Shown: positions 1-9,259 of the stretch, piece after piece
How the letters are laid out: the number at the start of each line of letters is the position of its first letter
Numbering within the stretch: position 1 is the first letter of the stretch
Assembly (NCBI GenBank): GCA_028277515.1
Contig: JANQGC010000014.1
Location: forward strand, 1 to 24,667
Source of the DNA: Anaerolineae bacterium
GTDB lineage: Bacteria > Chloroflexota > Anaerolineae > Promineifilales > Promineifilaceae
Direction: 5' to 3'
Length of the DNA stretch: 24,667 nucleotides
Program-made: the position numbers and the translations under genes
Notes under the pieces: generated by a model
Told to the model about the DNA's origin: nothing
Database searches by the model: none
Seen by the model: the letters and a program-made list of their open reading frames with translations, nothing else

Positions 1-37
1 TAATAACTTACACCCTTACAAAATCAATCACACAGAG

Positions 38-93
38 ATTTGACAACTTCCCTTGATGTATGGGTGAAAACCATTTAATAAAAGTTGTCAAAT
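38..93. repeat. 12-bp inverted repeat downstream of the nitroreductase gene
   Basis: The arms ATTTGACAACTT (38-49) and AAGTTGTCAAAT (82-93) are exact reverse complements separated by 32 bases. The element begins about 20 bases past the stop codon of the minus-strand nitroreductase gene, so a transcript-end hairpin is the simplest reading. No clear T-run follows on the minus strand, so an ordinary intrinsic terminator is not proven. A pair of operator half-sites for a gene beyond the left edge is possible. Confidence 0.5.
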
Positions 94-113
94 TTTAGGC
101 AAAACAATAATAA

Positions 114-887
114 CTATTCCAGGTGAAACCCTTGTTCCTCTAAGATTCGCCGCAAATAGGGCCGTTTTGGAACCGAAGAGCGACGAGCCGAATGTTCCGC
201 CCAGCCATAGATAACCGGTTCTTCATCGGCCGTATGTTTATTTGTAACCTGCCGCCCTTTATATATCCTGGTAGCAATCATCGCCCGGTCATATTCGGCT
301 ATCATCTCTACCTCACCCTCACTGTCGTATGTTTCCCAGTGCAGAACAGCCTCCAGGGGCAATCGCGGCCTGATTTTAGGCGGCATTACCGGATAACCAA
401 GAGCCATGCCGGCCACGGGAAAGACCAGGTCGGGTAGCTGCAGCAGCTCAATAACCTCGCGTGGGTTATTTCGTATGGCGCCCACATAACAGATGCCTAA
501 ACCCAAAGACTCAGCGGCCAGGGCGGCCGATTGCATTAAGATTGCCGTGTCAACGGCCGCTAACAGAAAATTCTCCACGTAGCGGCTCACCTGCTGGAAT
601 CCTTGCCGCCGGCTGACGCGCTCCAGGCGACTTAAATCCGCGCACCAGGCCAAAAAAACAGGCGCCTGGCGGATAAAATCCTGGTCCCCGCACAATTGAG
701 CCATCGTTTCTTTTCTATCCTCATCGCTGATCGCCACGACAGAATACATTTGCAAATTTGAGGAGGTTGAACTTTGTTGGGCGGCACGCACAATCTCCCC
801 TACCAAAACCTGCGGAACCAGGTCCGGCTTATAGCGTCGCACCGAACCATGACGTTTTATCAGCGTAATCGTTTCATTCATAAGCAT
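114..887 (-). CDS. NfsA-like nitroreductase family flavoprotein
   Basis: The 257-residue product matches the FMN-dependent nitroreductase fold of the NfsA/Frp type, which reduces nitro-compounds, quinones or flavins with NAD(P)H in the cytoplasm. Visible marks are the N-terminal RHGSVRRYKPD motif (about residues 13-23), where family members bind FMN phosphate, the SSTSSNLQMYSVV segment (about 39-51), the glycine-rich SLGLGICYVGAIRNNP (about 127-142), and the C-terminal KRPYLRRILEEQGF typical of the NfsA branch. Length is close to the family norm of about 240-250. Two ATGs two codons apart (887 and 881) are possible starts; neither has a strong ribosome site. A terminator at 901-938 separates it from the M6 peptidase gene upstream, so it is probably transcribed on its own. 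Family assignment is firm; substrate is unknown. Confidence 0.88.
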   Translation of the reverse strand: MLMNETITLIKRHGSVRRYKPDLVPQVLVGEIVRAAQQSSTSSNLQMYSVVAISDEDRKETMAQLCGDQDFIRQAPVFLAWCADLSRLERVSRRQGFQQVSRYVENFLLAAVDTAILMQSAALAAESLGLGICYVGAIRNNPREVIELLQLPDLVFPVAGMALGYPVMPPKIRPRLPLEAVLHWETYDSEGEVEMIAEYDRAMIATRIYKGRQVTNKHTADEEPVIYGWAEHSARRSSVPKRPYLRRILEEQGFHLE

Positions 888-900
888 TCCATCTCACAAT

Positions 901-938
901 TAAAAAGACACCATCGCTATCTTACGGCGATGGTGTCT
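901..938 (-). terminator. Intrinsic terminator of the intact M6 peptidase gene
   Basis: AGACACCATCGC (906-917) pairs perfectly with GCGATGGTGTCT (927-938) around a 9-base loop. Read on the minus strand, the hairpin is followed by TTTTTAATTG, giving a standard Rho-independent terminator. It lies about 150 bases past the stop of the minus-strand M6 gene and just upstream of the nitroreductase start. Confidence 0.85.
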
Positions 939-1028
939 CAAATACTCTTGTCCATTCCCAGTCATTAAAAATCACCGGGAATAAACAGCTAAGTCACATC
1001 TAGCCTCACATCTAATACCAGATGGTTC

Positions 1029-1071
1029 GTAGTAACCGCTTCAGCGGTTCTACGGCTAAAGCCGTTACTAC
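1029..1071. repeat. REP-like element: two small hairpins inside an outer 8-bp inverted repeat
   Basis: The outer arms GTAGTAAC (1029-1036) and GTTACTAC (1064-1071) enclose two perfect hairpins: AACCGC-TTCA-GCGGTT (1034-1049) and ACGGCT-AA-AGCCGT (1052-1065). The nested palindromes, the intergenic location and the self-complementary ends resemble a dispersed REP-type element. It sits only 17 bases beyond the stop of the M6 gene, so it may protect or shape the 3' end of that transcript. Confidence 0.7.
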
Positions 1072-1087
1072 AAACACAACAACTTTA

Positions 1088-4000
1088 CTAGTTCTTAGCA
1101 GTGTACGGCAGATAATAAGTGACCGGTTTCACAGTGATGCTCGGCATTGGCTCTTGCATACCAAAGACACTTTCAGAGTGACTGATCAAGAATTCCGGAT
1201 TTGCCGTGCCCACCTTGTTCCCAACATAATCAAAATCCAATTTGAGGTGGGTGTTGGTCAGGAACGGGTCCACCGCCATCGCGAAGTAGGCGACACCATC
1301 CGGTTCTGGCTCACCAACCAGATTGTCATAGCCCATAGTTTTGACATAATCTCCGGCTTCGTACAAGCTGGAAGCATCGTCACCGCTCACACCGACCCAG
1401 CCTTCGCTCATGCTGCCCGGCATGTACATCAGATTTTTCGGCTTCTCAACAACAACCAATGCATCTTCAAAAAGGCCACCATGATTGTGAATATCAATAT
1501 TGGCCGTACTCATCTGATTGAGGTAGACAAATGCGCCGTCACTGTCATAGAGTGCGTTGTAACTTCCATCATCGGCCGCAGCTTCATACATCTTATTCCA
1601 GAATTTAACATGGCCGTAGCTGCCATCTTCCGCCTGGTCTACCAGTTCGACATGAATGCCATACTGCACAAGGCTGTCACCAGGATTACCTGGGCCAAGG
1701 AACTGTCCACCGACAGAGAGGCCCCAGAGACCGGTGACATCTGCGCCAATATTGACGCCATCGTCAGCCAGGGCACGAACCCGTGTAGTGTAATTGTCTT
1801 TAGCCGGAACAACCACGGAGGAATCTTGGTCAGCCAGGTAAACAAAGCCATCTCCGGGGAAGACCCAACCGGGCACGGAGCGGAAGCTGTCATGAAAGTC
1901 AGGTACTGCTTCTTTGCTGCCAAAGTTCATTACTTCTTCGGCCGAATCTGCATAATCATGAATCATCCAGGCCGGTGTATCATCCAGGGTGAATGCACCA
2001 TCCATCGCTGAACGACGGTTGCTGAACTCGGGAGCCGGTTCACCGGCATCCGCATCCCACCAACCACCACTCCAGGAGATGGGCTCATAATGCGCATCAA
2101 CCAGGAGCAGTTCACCCTTGGGTCCGGTTGCCGGAGGGGCAAACTCGCGTCCGCCGTTGATCGCCTGGTTGTTTTCGTAGCGATTATTACGATACCAGAC
2201 CAGAAGTCCAGGAACATTGGCAGAGAATTTATCAACCAGCCAACCCGATTTATCATGCGCCAGGCTGTAGTACTGTTCGGTCAAACCATGAGAAGCGATC
2301 GATCCTTCATCATTGCGCCACTCAAGCATGTAATAATGGGGATAGACAATATTGAAGGGCACTTCTTCCCAACCGGGACCACCATGACCATTGCTGTTCA
2401 TCCAATCACTGGTATCTTCCATATCATTGTAATAAACCTCGGTCATGCCATCCATGATGGTGACGTTATCGAGCCACATGCCCGGATCTTGCACAGCCTG
2501 GTCAGTGACGTAATCGAATGAGATATAAACCATGGACTCACCTGCATAAGCGCTCAAATCGTAAGTTAAAATCCCTTCGTATTCGCCCGTCAAACCACCT
2601 TCACCTAACCAGGCAAATGAACCATTGGGATCGGCCGTCGCATAAAACGCTTCTTCATTCAGCAGGATGTCCCAATTTTCACCATCGGTGGAAGCACGAA
2701 CATAGGTGTAATCCCAATCTTCCTCAATAGCGATATAGGTTGTAAAAGAGAGAACTGGAGAAGCTGCGGCAGTAAAATCAAATTCTTTTGTCAATGAGTG
2801 AATAACCTCATTGCCCAAAATACTATGTAATCCTTTGCCTTCTCCAGCCATATTTTCAACCGCTACTTGCTGGTCAGGTAAGCCAATCCACACCGAATCT
2901 TCCGTATCTTGCGGCGTGGGATCGGCCGAGCCAATCATGATTTCTTGCATCGCAGCGTCATAATCAATCCTCATCGGATCTGCCCAGCCAAAAAAGTAAC
3001 GTGCCCAGGGGTTGAACGCTGCCGGATGGGAGCCACCCAAATCACCGCTCCAGGAACCACCGGACATCACAATCCAGTGCGCCGTGGAGTTGCTGGTCGC
3101 GCCGGTCTGGTCGTAATAGTCGGGAAGGCCAATATCATGGCCAAACTCATGGACGACAACCCCAATATCCGCATCTTCCGGAATATGGGTGTAATTGGCG
3201 ATATAAATATCATCGCTTTCATCAGGTGTATCTTCACCTTCAACCTGGCAGCCAATGGTCAGACCATTGCCATCACCTTTGTCGCAATAAACATCCCAGG
3301 AGTGTGCCCAAAGCTGGTAGTTGCCATATTCGCCGCCACCGGCGGAATTGTCAACACCGGCATGGATAACCATCAGGTGATCGACAATTTGGTCGCCGTC
3401 CGTATCATACTGCGCCCAGTCGAAATCCGGGTCTACTTCATTTAATTTATTGGCAACGTCAATGGTGAACTCAAAACCAAAGCCGGAGGGGGTTCCATCA
3501 CAGGGATACCCGGTACCTTCGGGATTTAACTCATCCCCATCCCAGCCATAATAGGCGACGGAGTGATCCAGTTGAATCCAATCCGGATAAATATCACCGT
3601 CAATGGTATATAGCCCTTCTGATTGTTCTTCGTACCATTTGGTGGCGGAAACACCGGTCAAATCAACGCCGGCGCCATCATTGAGGTCTTTTCGTACAAC
3701 CCCAACCCCATCGCCGAACATGAGATCTTCATACCATTCGATGCTAAAATCCTCTGTCCAAATGGTGTTGTTATCTCCGTGCTCCTCCGGGTTAGGGATG
3801 GTGCCGTGTAAAGGACCTTCAATGGTTGATGTGCCAACCATCATCCCTTCCGCATCACAGGTGTCGATGGTGTCTTCCCCATTAAATTCAAAGGGAATCA
3901 TCAACATTTTAGCTTCACCAAGTTCACCGAGGTTCAGAGCACGGGGGCTTGTTCCCAACGATTCAGCTTTGGCCAGGTCAGCCATGCGCCTTTGATAAGC

Positions 4001-4315
4001 CAGCGGATTGGGACCACTTTTCTCTTTCTTTGTGTAAAAGTCACTATACCATTCACTCAGAGCGGCTATTTCTTCGGCCGAATCTCCGACCTCAACCCCC
4101 GCAGCTTGAGCCGCGACAAAGTCATCTCTGGGTGGGCGTTCATTAGGGAAAACGCGCGGCATCTTTTCAATAGAAGTGCCTAGATAATCATAAGTTCCTG
4201 GCGCTGCATTGCTTTGCCGTTGCGTATACAACGTCAAAACCAGGGCCAAGACCAATCCCGCAGCAACCAAAACCATTGCCGCTTGAGTCTTAGATAATTT
4301 TGCTACACTTATCAT
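1088..4315 (-). CDS. Secreted M6 family (immune inhibitor A-like) metallopeptidase
   Basis: The 1075-residue exported protein has an N-terminal signal or anchor segment (about residues 12-30). The zinc signature HEFGHDIGLPD spans residues 389-399, supplying H389, E390, H393 and D399, the HExxHxxGxxD form of the M6 family. A Met-turn candidate M417 in WIVMSGGSW follows, and the DTDGDQIVDHLMVIHAG stretch (about 304-320) looks like the M6 calcium-site region. Residues about 505-625 look like a jelly-roll adhesion domain, with FDFTAAASPVLSF and WLDNVTIMDG. The chain ends in YYLPYTAKN, a tail shared with two other exported proteins here. The ATG at 4315 has AGGAGG (4327-4332 on the complement) 11 bases upstream. 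Its upstream paralogue has its own terminator, so this gene probably has its own promoter; a 7-bp hairpin at 4439-4458 lies in that leader. The likely role is degradation of extracellular protein. Confidence 0.92.
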   Translation of the reverse strand: MISVAKLSKTQAAMVLVAAGLVLALVLTLYTQRQSNAAPGTYDYLGTSIEKMPRVFPNERPPRDDFVAAQAAGVEVGDSAEEIAALSEWYSDFYTKKEKSGPNPLAYQRRMADLAKAESLGTSPRALNLGELGEAKMLMIPFEFNGEDTIDTCDAEGMMVGTSTIEGPLHGTIPNPEEHGDNNTIWTEDFSIEWYEDLMFGDGVGVVRKDLNDGAGVDLTGVSATKWYEEQSEGLYTIDGDIYPDWIQLDHSVAYYGWDGDELNPEGTGYPCDGTPSGFGFEFTIDVANKLNEVDPDFDWAQYDTDGDQIVDHLMVIHAGVDNSAGGGEYGNYQLWAHSWDVYCDKGDGNGLTIGCQVEGEDTPDESDDIYIANYTHIPEDADIGVVVHEFGHDIGLPDYYDQTGATSNSTAHWIVMSGGSWSGDLGGSHPAAFNPWARYFFGWADPMRIDYDAAMQEIMIGSADPTPQDTEDSVWIGLPDQQVAVENMAGEGKGLHSILGNEVIHSLTKEFDFTAAASPVLSFTTYIAIEEDWDYTYVRASTDGENWDILLNEEAFYATADPNGSFAWLGEGGLTGEYEGILTYDLSAYAGESMVYISFDYVTDQAVQDPGMWLDNVTIMDGMTEVYYNDMEDTSDWMNSNGHGGPGWEEVPFNIVYPHYYMLEWRNDEGSIASHGLTEQYYSLAHDKSGWLVDKFSANVPGLLVWYRNNRYENNQAINGGREFAPPATGPKGELLLVDAHYEPISWSGGWWDADAGEPAPEFSNRRSAMDGAFTLDDTPAWMIHDYADSAEEVMNFGSKEAVPDFHDSFRSVPGWVFPGDGFVYLADQDSSVVVPAKDNYTTRVRALADDGVNIGADVTGLWGLSVGGQFLGPGNPGDSLVQYGIHVELVDQAEDGSYGHVKFWNKMYEAAADDGSYNALYDSDGAFVYLNQMSTANIDIHNHGGLFEDALVVVEKPKNLMYMPGSMSEGWVGVSGDDASSLYEAGDYVKTMGYDNLVGEPEPDGVAYFAMAVDPFLTNTHLKLDFDYVGNKVGTANPEFLISHSESVFGMQEPMPSITVKPVTYYLPYTAKN

Positions 4316-4504
4316 TCTTGGATTTTCCTCCTCACAGAAAGTCCTAAAAAATCTTTAAGCCATCATCATTCAAAGTTAAGTTGTTTTTCTAACTATCTAA
4401 ACATTCATTAGAGATCCGAGATTAAGCTCAAAACCACCATTTGTGTTTTTCCACAAATCTTCTACATCAAAGTAATATCTCCCACTAAAAAATCTGATTC
4501 TAAA

Positions 4505-4536
4505 GCTCAAAAAAGGGTAGACCCGAAGGTCTACCC
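4505..4536 (-). terminator. Intrinsic terminator of the M6-like gene with a damaged active site
   Basis: GGGTAGACC (4515-4523) and GGTCTACCC (4528-4536) form a perfect 9-bp stem closed by the tetraloop CGAA. On the minus strand the stem is followed by TTTTTTGAGC. It lies about 40 bases past the stop of the minus-strand gene at 4575 and separates it from the intact M6 gene downstream. Confidence 0.92.
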
Positions 4537-4574
4537 ACCCAAATATTTAGAAATCCAAGTAAATTGAAGCTACA

Positions 4575-7500
4575 TTAATTTGATCGTACCGATGGCATGA
4601 AGATAACCGGTCCGGCAAATCCAGGTTGGATTTTACCTCCTTGCACAAACACATTACCTTCCCGATATAGATTATAATCATATATCACCTGGCCTTCACC
4701 GTTCTTCTCAACTTCGAAACCACCAAGCTCTAAGGATGTCTTTGTACCGATATCATCACCAGCCCAAACCAAATACTTGACTTCATCAGCGGCCGATGCC
4801 ACTTTCCCAGCCTCAGCCAGCTCAATCGCCTCTTCCATACTTCCACCACCAACAGGTGTAAAGCCACCAAAAGCTGAGTCTTCCACATAGGAGACATTCT
4901 CTGGTAGACCTACAACAAATTGTGGCATCGAAAGTTTGCCACCAATATTTTCATTTACATAAAAAGTTGTTTTCCCATGAATATCGACGGCCGCATCCGT
5001 ATAGGCTTCATAAGGACGATTCCAAATTCGAACCATCGCATACTCATCATTACTCATTAGCACTTCAGCGTGCAAGCCATAATGAACATCATCATCCCCT
5101 GGATTACCGGTACCGAGAGGGTAACCACCAACAGTGAATCCATATAATGCTTCAAATGGATCCCCATCTACATCTGTAACCGGAGTCGAGTAAACGCCTC
5201 TAGTCGGCAGTACGGCGCTGGCCCCTTCATCCCAGAAGTAGACAAATCCAGTTTCCGGGGAGAAGAAGAATCCAGGTGTGTAGCCATAGCTGTCATGGAA
5301 GGCTTGAACCGGGGGTTTGCTCTCCCAAGTAACATCAGGAGTTGTTTCTCCTGTTGCCGGATCATAGGCCCAATTTGATGTCCATTGTTCAGTAGCATTT
5401 AGACCAAAGCCGGCGTCACCAGGCATTATTCGTCCACTCAAGTTCACTCCAACTAAATCATCGCGGCTAGGGTCAGGCACATCCCACATTTGCGGATAGA
5501 AATGGGAATCGACAACAAGATGGGCAAACTTGGCACCAACTGCATTTCCAGTGAAGGTTGAGTCACTTAGTGAATAATCAAAGCCTTGGGATTGATCTCT
5601 ATAGTTAACAATCAGAACTTCATCAGTTGCCGGAAGCCGGTTAACGCGCACGTCTGCTCCCTCTGATGCGATAACATCATAGGGGTTGTTCAGAGACTCG
5701 TCAAACCCATTAGCAACGCGATACTCTAGGAGATAGTAACGCTCATATACTTGAACGAATGGCACAGTTCTCCATCCCTCATTGGTCCAATCACTGAAAT
5801 CCTCGTCAAGATCATTTTCATAGAGGGTTCCGGAGTCATCCACAAGCATAATATTATCAACCTGATATCCAGGGTTGGCCACAGCGACATCAGTTAAATA
5901 ACGAATCATCACAGTGACGGTCTTGCCCGCATAGGCTGATAAATCCCAGCGTAAAGTCCCTTCTCCAGCGCCGGTTAAGCCCCAACGTTCTCCTGGAGCG
6001 ACCACTTCGACACCATTCGGATCATCATCAACCAGTACGCCATCCATATCTTGCGGCCATTCCCAGGTTGCCCCGCCATCATCGGAGAACTGGATTAAAC
6101 CATAATCCCAATCCGCTTCAATATCCCAACTGGAGTCGAATGAGAATATTACTTGTCCTGTTGCCGAGGTTAAATCGAAATCTCGGTAGACGCGATTATC
6201 GAGTAAATCCCCAGAATCAGACCACCAGGCAACTCCATCTCCAGCCTCATTATTGATATTTATTTCCCCTTGAGGTAATCGGATTATGACGCCTTCTTCT
6301 GCATCTTCAGGCGTGTACCGTGCTCGACCGAGCTTAACCGTAATGCCTTTCTCCATCGGGCTTCCGGTACTTGTAGGATCAACTTCCATTCCGTAAGCTA
6401 AAAGGGCAGGATCATTCCACTCCAAAATCATTGGGTCTTTTCTGCCAAGCACCCAGGAAGCGTGTAAAGCTGAACCCATTGGACGGGTAGCACCAAGTTC
6501 GCCGCCCCAAACACCAGATGAATGTGACGTCCACCAGGCATTGGAGTTATCGATATCAGTGGTGTAGTAATCCGGAAGTCCAAACTGATGTTCAAACTCT
6601 TCCTGAATTGCGCCAACATCGAGGTGTTCCGGATTAATGTTAAATCCCAGAACATAATAATCATCACTGTCATCGCCGGGAGTAGTAAATCCAACTACTT
6701 GTACCGGATTGAAGAAGCTGCTGCTGCTGGTGCTTAAGCGATCTTCACCCCCACCTTCTTGAAAACCATGGCCGGCATGGATAACTGCCAACAGATCGAT
6801 AATTTGGTCGCCATCAGCATCAAACTCGCTCCAATCAATGGAAGGATCGCCATCATATTTAGCCGTAATCCCGGCGACAACATCTTCAATATGGTCCCCA
6901 TATCTTGCATCACTAAACGTTGGTGAAACACAATTTCCTTCATCATCTTCCTGATATACGGCCGCCCCATAATATTCATGAGCATTTGGAAGAATAATTG
7001 AATCTGGTAAGATGTCGCCACTTGTCATATAAGGTGCATCTGGCGGGTTCATTTGGATTAAGAAATTATTCAGAGAATAACCGCTTAAATCAATACCCCC
7101 AATATCCTCACGAACAATGCCATAGCCGGCATCTTCACCCGTGCCAAATATGGCCGAACGATAGTCATCAAGGGTCAAGCCATCCTTGAAGAAACTGAAA
7201 TTATCCCAATCAGCGGGGGGATCTTCCATACCCAGGAATAAAGAATCATAAGTAAATTCCTGCAAACTACAGCCTAAACTGGGATCATTTGGATCAACCG
7301 GATATTCACGTTCAAAAGTCTGACTGCCACCGGGTGGATCATATTCTGTTACTACCGCCAGGTATGCTTTTTGTGGCTGGCCCAAAAATTCATCATCACC
7401 AAAATCATCCGCGTTTACGGCACCACCATTTAACAAAACATTTTCACGTTCCAATAATTGTTTTGCGGCAAATGGATTAGGGCCAATATAAAACTTTTCT

Positions 7501-7802
7501 TTTTGTTGATTTATTTTCCTCTTTTGGGCTTCAATTTCTTCTAGGCTGGCTCCAAGTGGAATTCCCCCATAATGCTCAGAACCTGCGATCAATTCATCCG
7601 TTACTTTGAAGCTCGTCCACATGCCTTCATGGGCAAATGCCGTCTCATTAAGTCCTGCTTCCTTAACCTGCCATAATTTTGGACCATCTTGGTTATTAAC
7701 CGCCATACTCCCTGTAGCGGCAATTACAAAAGCTATCAAAGCGATTATCCCCAAAACGAGAATAATTCGGCCCTTTGTCATATAAGCGCCATTAATATTC
7801 AT
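4575..7802 (-). CDS. M6-like secreted protein with degenerate zinc motif, probable pseudopeptidase
   Basis: This is a paralogue of the neighbouring M6 peptidase, of the same length (1075 residues from the chosen start). They share an N-terminal membrane segment (about 12-32), the GPNP[LF]A pro-region motif, the acidic DADGDQIIDLLAVIHAG stretch, the LPDYY motif after the zinc site and a jelly-roll-like middle (about 530-655). The zinc motif reads EEFEHQFGLPD (401-411): the first ligand histidine is glutamate E401 (codon 6600-6602), while E402, H405 and D411 remain. The Met-turn position is histidine H427. Hydrolysis by the usual mechanism is therefore doubtful; a binding, scaffold or decoy role is possible. 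The open frame is intact, so it is not a broken gene. Start 7802 was preferred over the ATG at 7826 because AGGAG (7808-7812) lies 5 bases before it. The tail is VIFMPSVRSN. Base composition is more AT-rich than neighbours. Confidence 0.85.
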   Translation of the reverse strand: MNINGAYMTKGRIILVLGIIALIAFVIAATGSMAVNNQDGPKLWQVKEAGLNETAFAHEGMWTSFKVTDELIAGSEHYGGIPLGASLEEIEAQKRKINQQKEKFYIGPNPFAAKQLLERENVLLNGGAVNADDFGDDEFLGQPQKAYLAVVTEYDPPGGSQTFEREYPVDPNDPSLGCSLQEFTYDSLFLGMEDPPADWDNFSFFKDGLTLDDYRSAIFGTGEDAGYGIVREDIGGIDLSGYSLNNFLIQMNPPDAPYMTSGDILPDSIILPNAHEYYGAAVYQEDDEGNCVSPTFSDARYGDHIEDVVAGITAKYDGDPSIDWSEFDADGDQIIDLLAVIHAGHGFQEGGGEDRLSTSSSSFFNPVQVVGFTTPGDDSDDYYVLGFNINPEHLDVGAIQEEFEHQFGLPDYYTTDIDNSNAWWTSHSSGVWGGELGATRPMGSALHASWVLGRKDPMILEWNDPALLAYGMEVDPTSTGSPMEKGITVKLGRARYTPEDAEEGVIIRLPQGEININNEAGDGVAWWSDSGDLLDNRVYRDFDLTSATGQVIFSFDSSWDIEADWDYGLIQFSDDGGATWEWPQDMDGVLVDDDPNGVEVVAPGERWGLTGAGEGTLRWDLSAYAGKTVTVMIRYLTDVAVANPGYQVDNIMLVDDSGTLYENDLDEDFSDWTNEGWRTVPFVQVYERYYLLEYRVANGFDESLNNPYDVIASEGADVRVNRLPATDEVLIVNYRDQSQGFDYSLSDSTFTGNAVGAKFAHLVVDSHFYPQMWDVPDPSRDDLVGVNLSGRIMPGDAGFGLNATEQWTSNWAYDPATGETTPDVTWESKPPVQAFHDSYGYTPGFFFSPETGFVYFWDEGASAVLPTRGVYSTPVTDVDGDPFEALYGFTVGGYPLGTGNPGDDDVHYGLHAEVLMSNDEYAMVRIWNRPYEAYTDAAVDIHGKTTFYVNENIGGKLSMPQFVVGLPENVSYVEDSAFGGFTPVGGGSMEEAIELAEAGKVASAADEVKYLVWAGDDIGTKTSLELGGFEVEKNGEGQVIYDYNLYREGNVFVQGGKIQPGFAGPVIFMPSVRSN

Positions 7803-8551
7803 TATTTCTCCTACTACATTGGTCATGAAAAAAGTAAACGATAGGAATTCGTAATCAAAAAATAATTTTTCATTTTTAAATAAAAAAATATTACTTAGTT
7901 CAATTTTCTACAAGAAAAAATGATGGTTATTTTTCCCAAACTTCAAACAATTAATTAAAAGTAATAACTTCCACCCCCTTTTAAACATCTGAGTCTAATT
8001 TCCAAAACGTATTCCCAAATTACTAACTATTTGAAACATAAAACGTGAAATTTTGAATTAGTCTCCGCTATACTCACGAGGAAATCTAAATTGAATTTGA
8101 TCAAATTCCGCTCCAATGAAAACGTGGTTAAGATTCTATTAATTTTTTATTAATTCGTCAATCATAAGTTGATGGGACAGAGGAACACAGAAATTATTAT
8201 TTTAAAGAAATAAACTAAAATGCGTGATTAATTTCATTACAACCAAATAATTTTTTTAGCCATAAATGGGTGGAATTTGATTAGGAGGGAAATAGGGGAT
8301 CGTGAAAAAAGTGCGAATAGATTATATTATAAATTATAAAATCGAGGATTTATGAAGCTCTACAAAATTACTTGGTGACTAAATTTTTGCACAAACATTT
8401 ATTCAACATGTTTCCCTATCCAAGTGCAGATATATTTCTGCGCCGGTCGCGCCCAGAACTAATTACCAATAAAAAAACAATTTCCATAAATCCTTAGCTG
8501 GGAGCATTTACCATATACTTTCGTTAAAAATATATCAATTTTTTTAATTTC
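7803..8551. other. AT-rich intergenic region without a recognisable gene
   Basis: This is about 750 bases of strongly AT-rich DNA between the damaged M6-like gene and the first lipoprotein gene. No convincing coding frame is seen on either strand. It contains a 16-bp perfect palindrome (8093-8108), a small hairpin GCAGA-TATATT-TCTGC (8426-8441) next to a short GC-rich patch, and many A/T runs. It must hold the promoter of the minus-strand M6-like gene, but I could not pick one box pair with confidence. No clear terminator for the lipoprotein gene is visible at its right end. Confidence 0.6.
8093..8108. promoter_or_regulatory. 16-bp perfect palindrome, candidate operator
   Basis: GAATTTGATCAAATTC reads identically on both strands over all 16 bases. 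It lies about 290 bases upstream of the M6-like start in noncoding DNA. Perfect even-length palindromes of this size are typical binding sites for dimeric regulators, but no regulator is identified, and an AT-rich background makes chance palindromes somewhat more likely. Confidence 0.35.
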
Positions 8552-9193
8552 TTAATCAATAACAGGTGGATCAATGACCAATCTACCAATCGGAGCATCT
8601 ACTGGTTCTTGGCTGCATTGAAAGGGCAAGCGTCCCTCACCCCCATGAAAAGCATAAATTTCCTCTTCTACCTGGAAATAAATCACATATCCATGAACTT
8701 CCATTGGACCCAATCGAAAACCTTTTGACCGGCAACCCATGCTTCTGTCAGGCCATACTTTGCTTTCATATAAAACCAGTGAAACATCTTCCAAGTCGAC
8801 ATCCAGCCTCTGAGCTAATTGCCGACCGGCATATGCGATTTGGCCGTCCCGACTGTCAATATCAATCGACTTCATCTCAACATCATTTGCAGCAACATCA
8901 TCACCTTCAAACAATTTCTCATCCAAGGCTTCACCATCTAGCAGTCCTATTTTTTGGCCTTCACCATTTGGGAATTCAACCAGCACTTCGCTTTCACCGC
9001 TGTTAATTATCTCACCCTTTTCCCCCAACGGCACGGCAGGTATACGCTCTAGCGGCCGATAATCAGTTGAAAATTCTTCCGTTGCGGCACTTACATCCAC
9101 GGCTGCCGGTTCCACCGACTCCCCAGGGGCAGAACATGCAACCATGAGGAAAAATAATACCAATACACCAAAATTCATCATTTTTATGCTCAT
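8552..9193 (-). CDS. Lipoprotein with C-terminal W-P-D...G-C domain (paralogue 1)
   Basis: The 213-residue protein has a short basic start, a hydrophobic stretch and the lipobox LMVAC with lipidated C20. A low-complexity acidic linker (about 25-105) would hold the folded part off the membrane. The C-terminal domain (about 108-194) contains SRDGQIAYA, a KVWPD motif (145-149), GC at 153-154 and GRLPFQC ending at C193; the two cysteines could form a disulphide. By eye about 53 of 87 residues of this domain match the lipoprotein at 13983-14627, while the linker is poorly conserved. ATG 9193 was chosen over an upstream TTG (9214) because it gives a normal signal peptide and has AGAAGG just before it. 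The gene follows an ECF-like promoter and precedes the M6-like gene in the same direction. I do not recognise a named function; a protease partner or anchor is inference. Confidence 0.82.
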   Translation of the reverse strand: MSIKMMNFGVLVLFFLMVACSAPGESVEPAAVDVSAATEEFSTDYRPLERIPAVPLGEKGEIINSGESEVLVEFPNGEGQKIGLLDGEALDEKLFEGDDVAANDVEMKSIDIDSRDGQIAYAGRQLAQRLDVDLEDVSLVLYESKVWPDRSMGCRSKGFRLGPMEVHGYVIYFQVEEEIYAFHGGEGRLPFQCSQEPVDAPIGRLVIDPPVID

Positions 9194-9259
9194 ATACCTT
9201 CTCAATTGTCTCAATAAATTTCATTTTTCGTGGAAATCTATCATTCCCTGGCCTTCCAA

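Noticed and set aside
1022..2011. 329-codon plus-strand frame opposite the intact M6 peptidase gene
   Set aside because: It is an antisense shadow of a gene with clear M6 motifs; its translation shows no domain and its start lies in the REP-like element.
8283..8354. A 17-codon plus-strand frame starting GTG at 8301 after AGGAGG-like sequence
   Set aside because: Too short, composition-driven (K, I, Y, N) in AT-rich DNA, spacing from the purine stretch too long, and no similarity to any known leader peptide.
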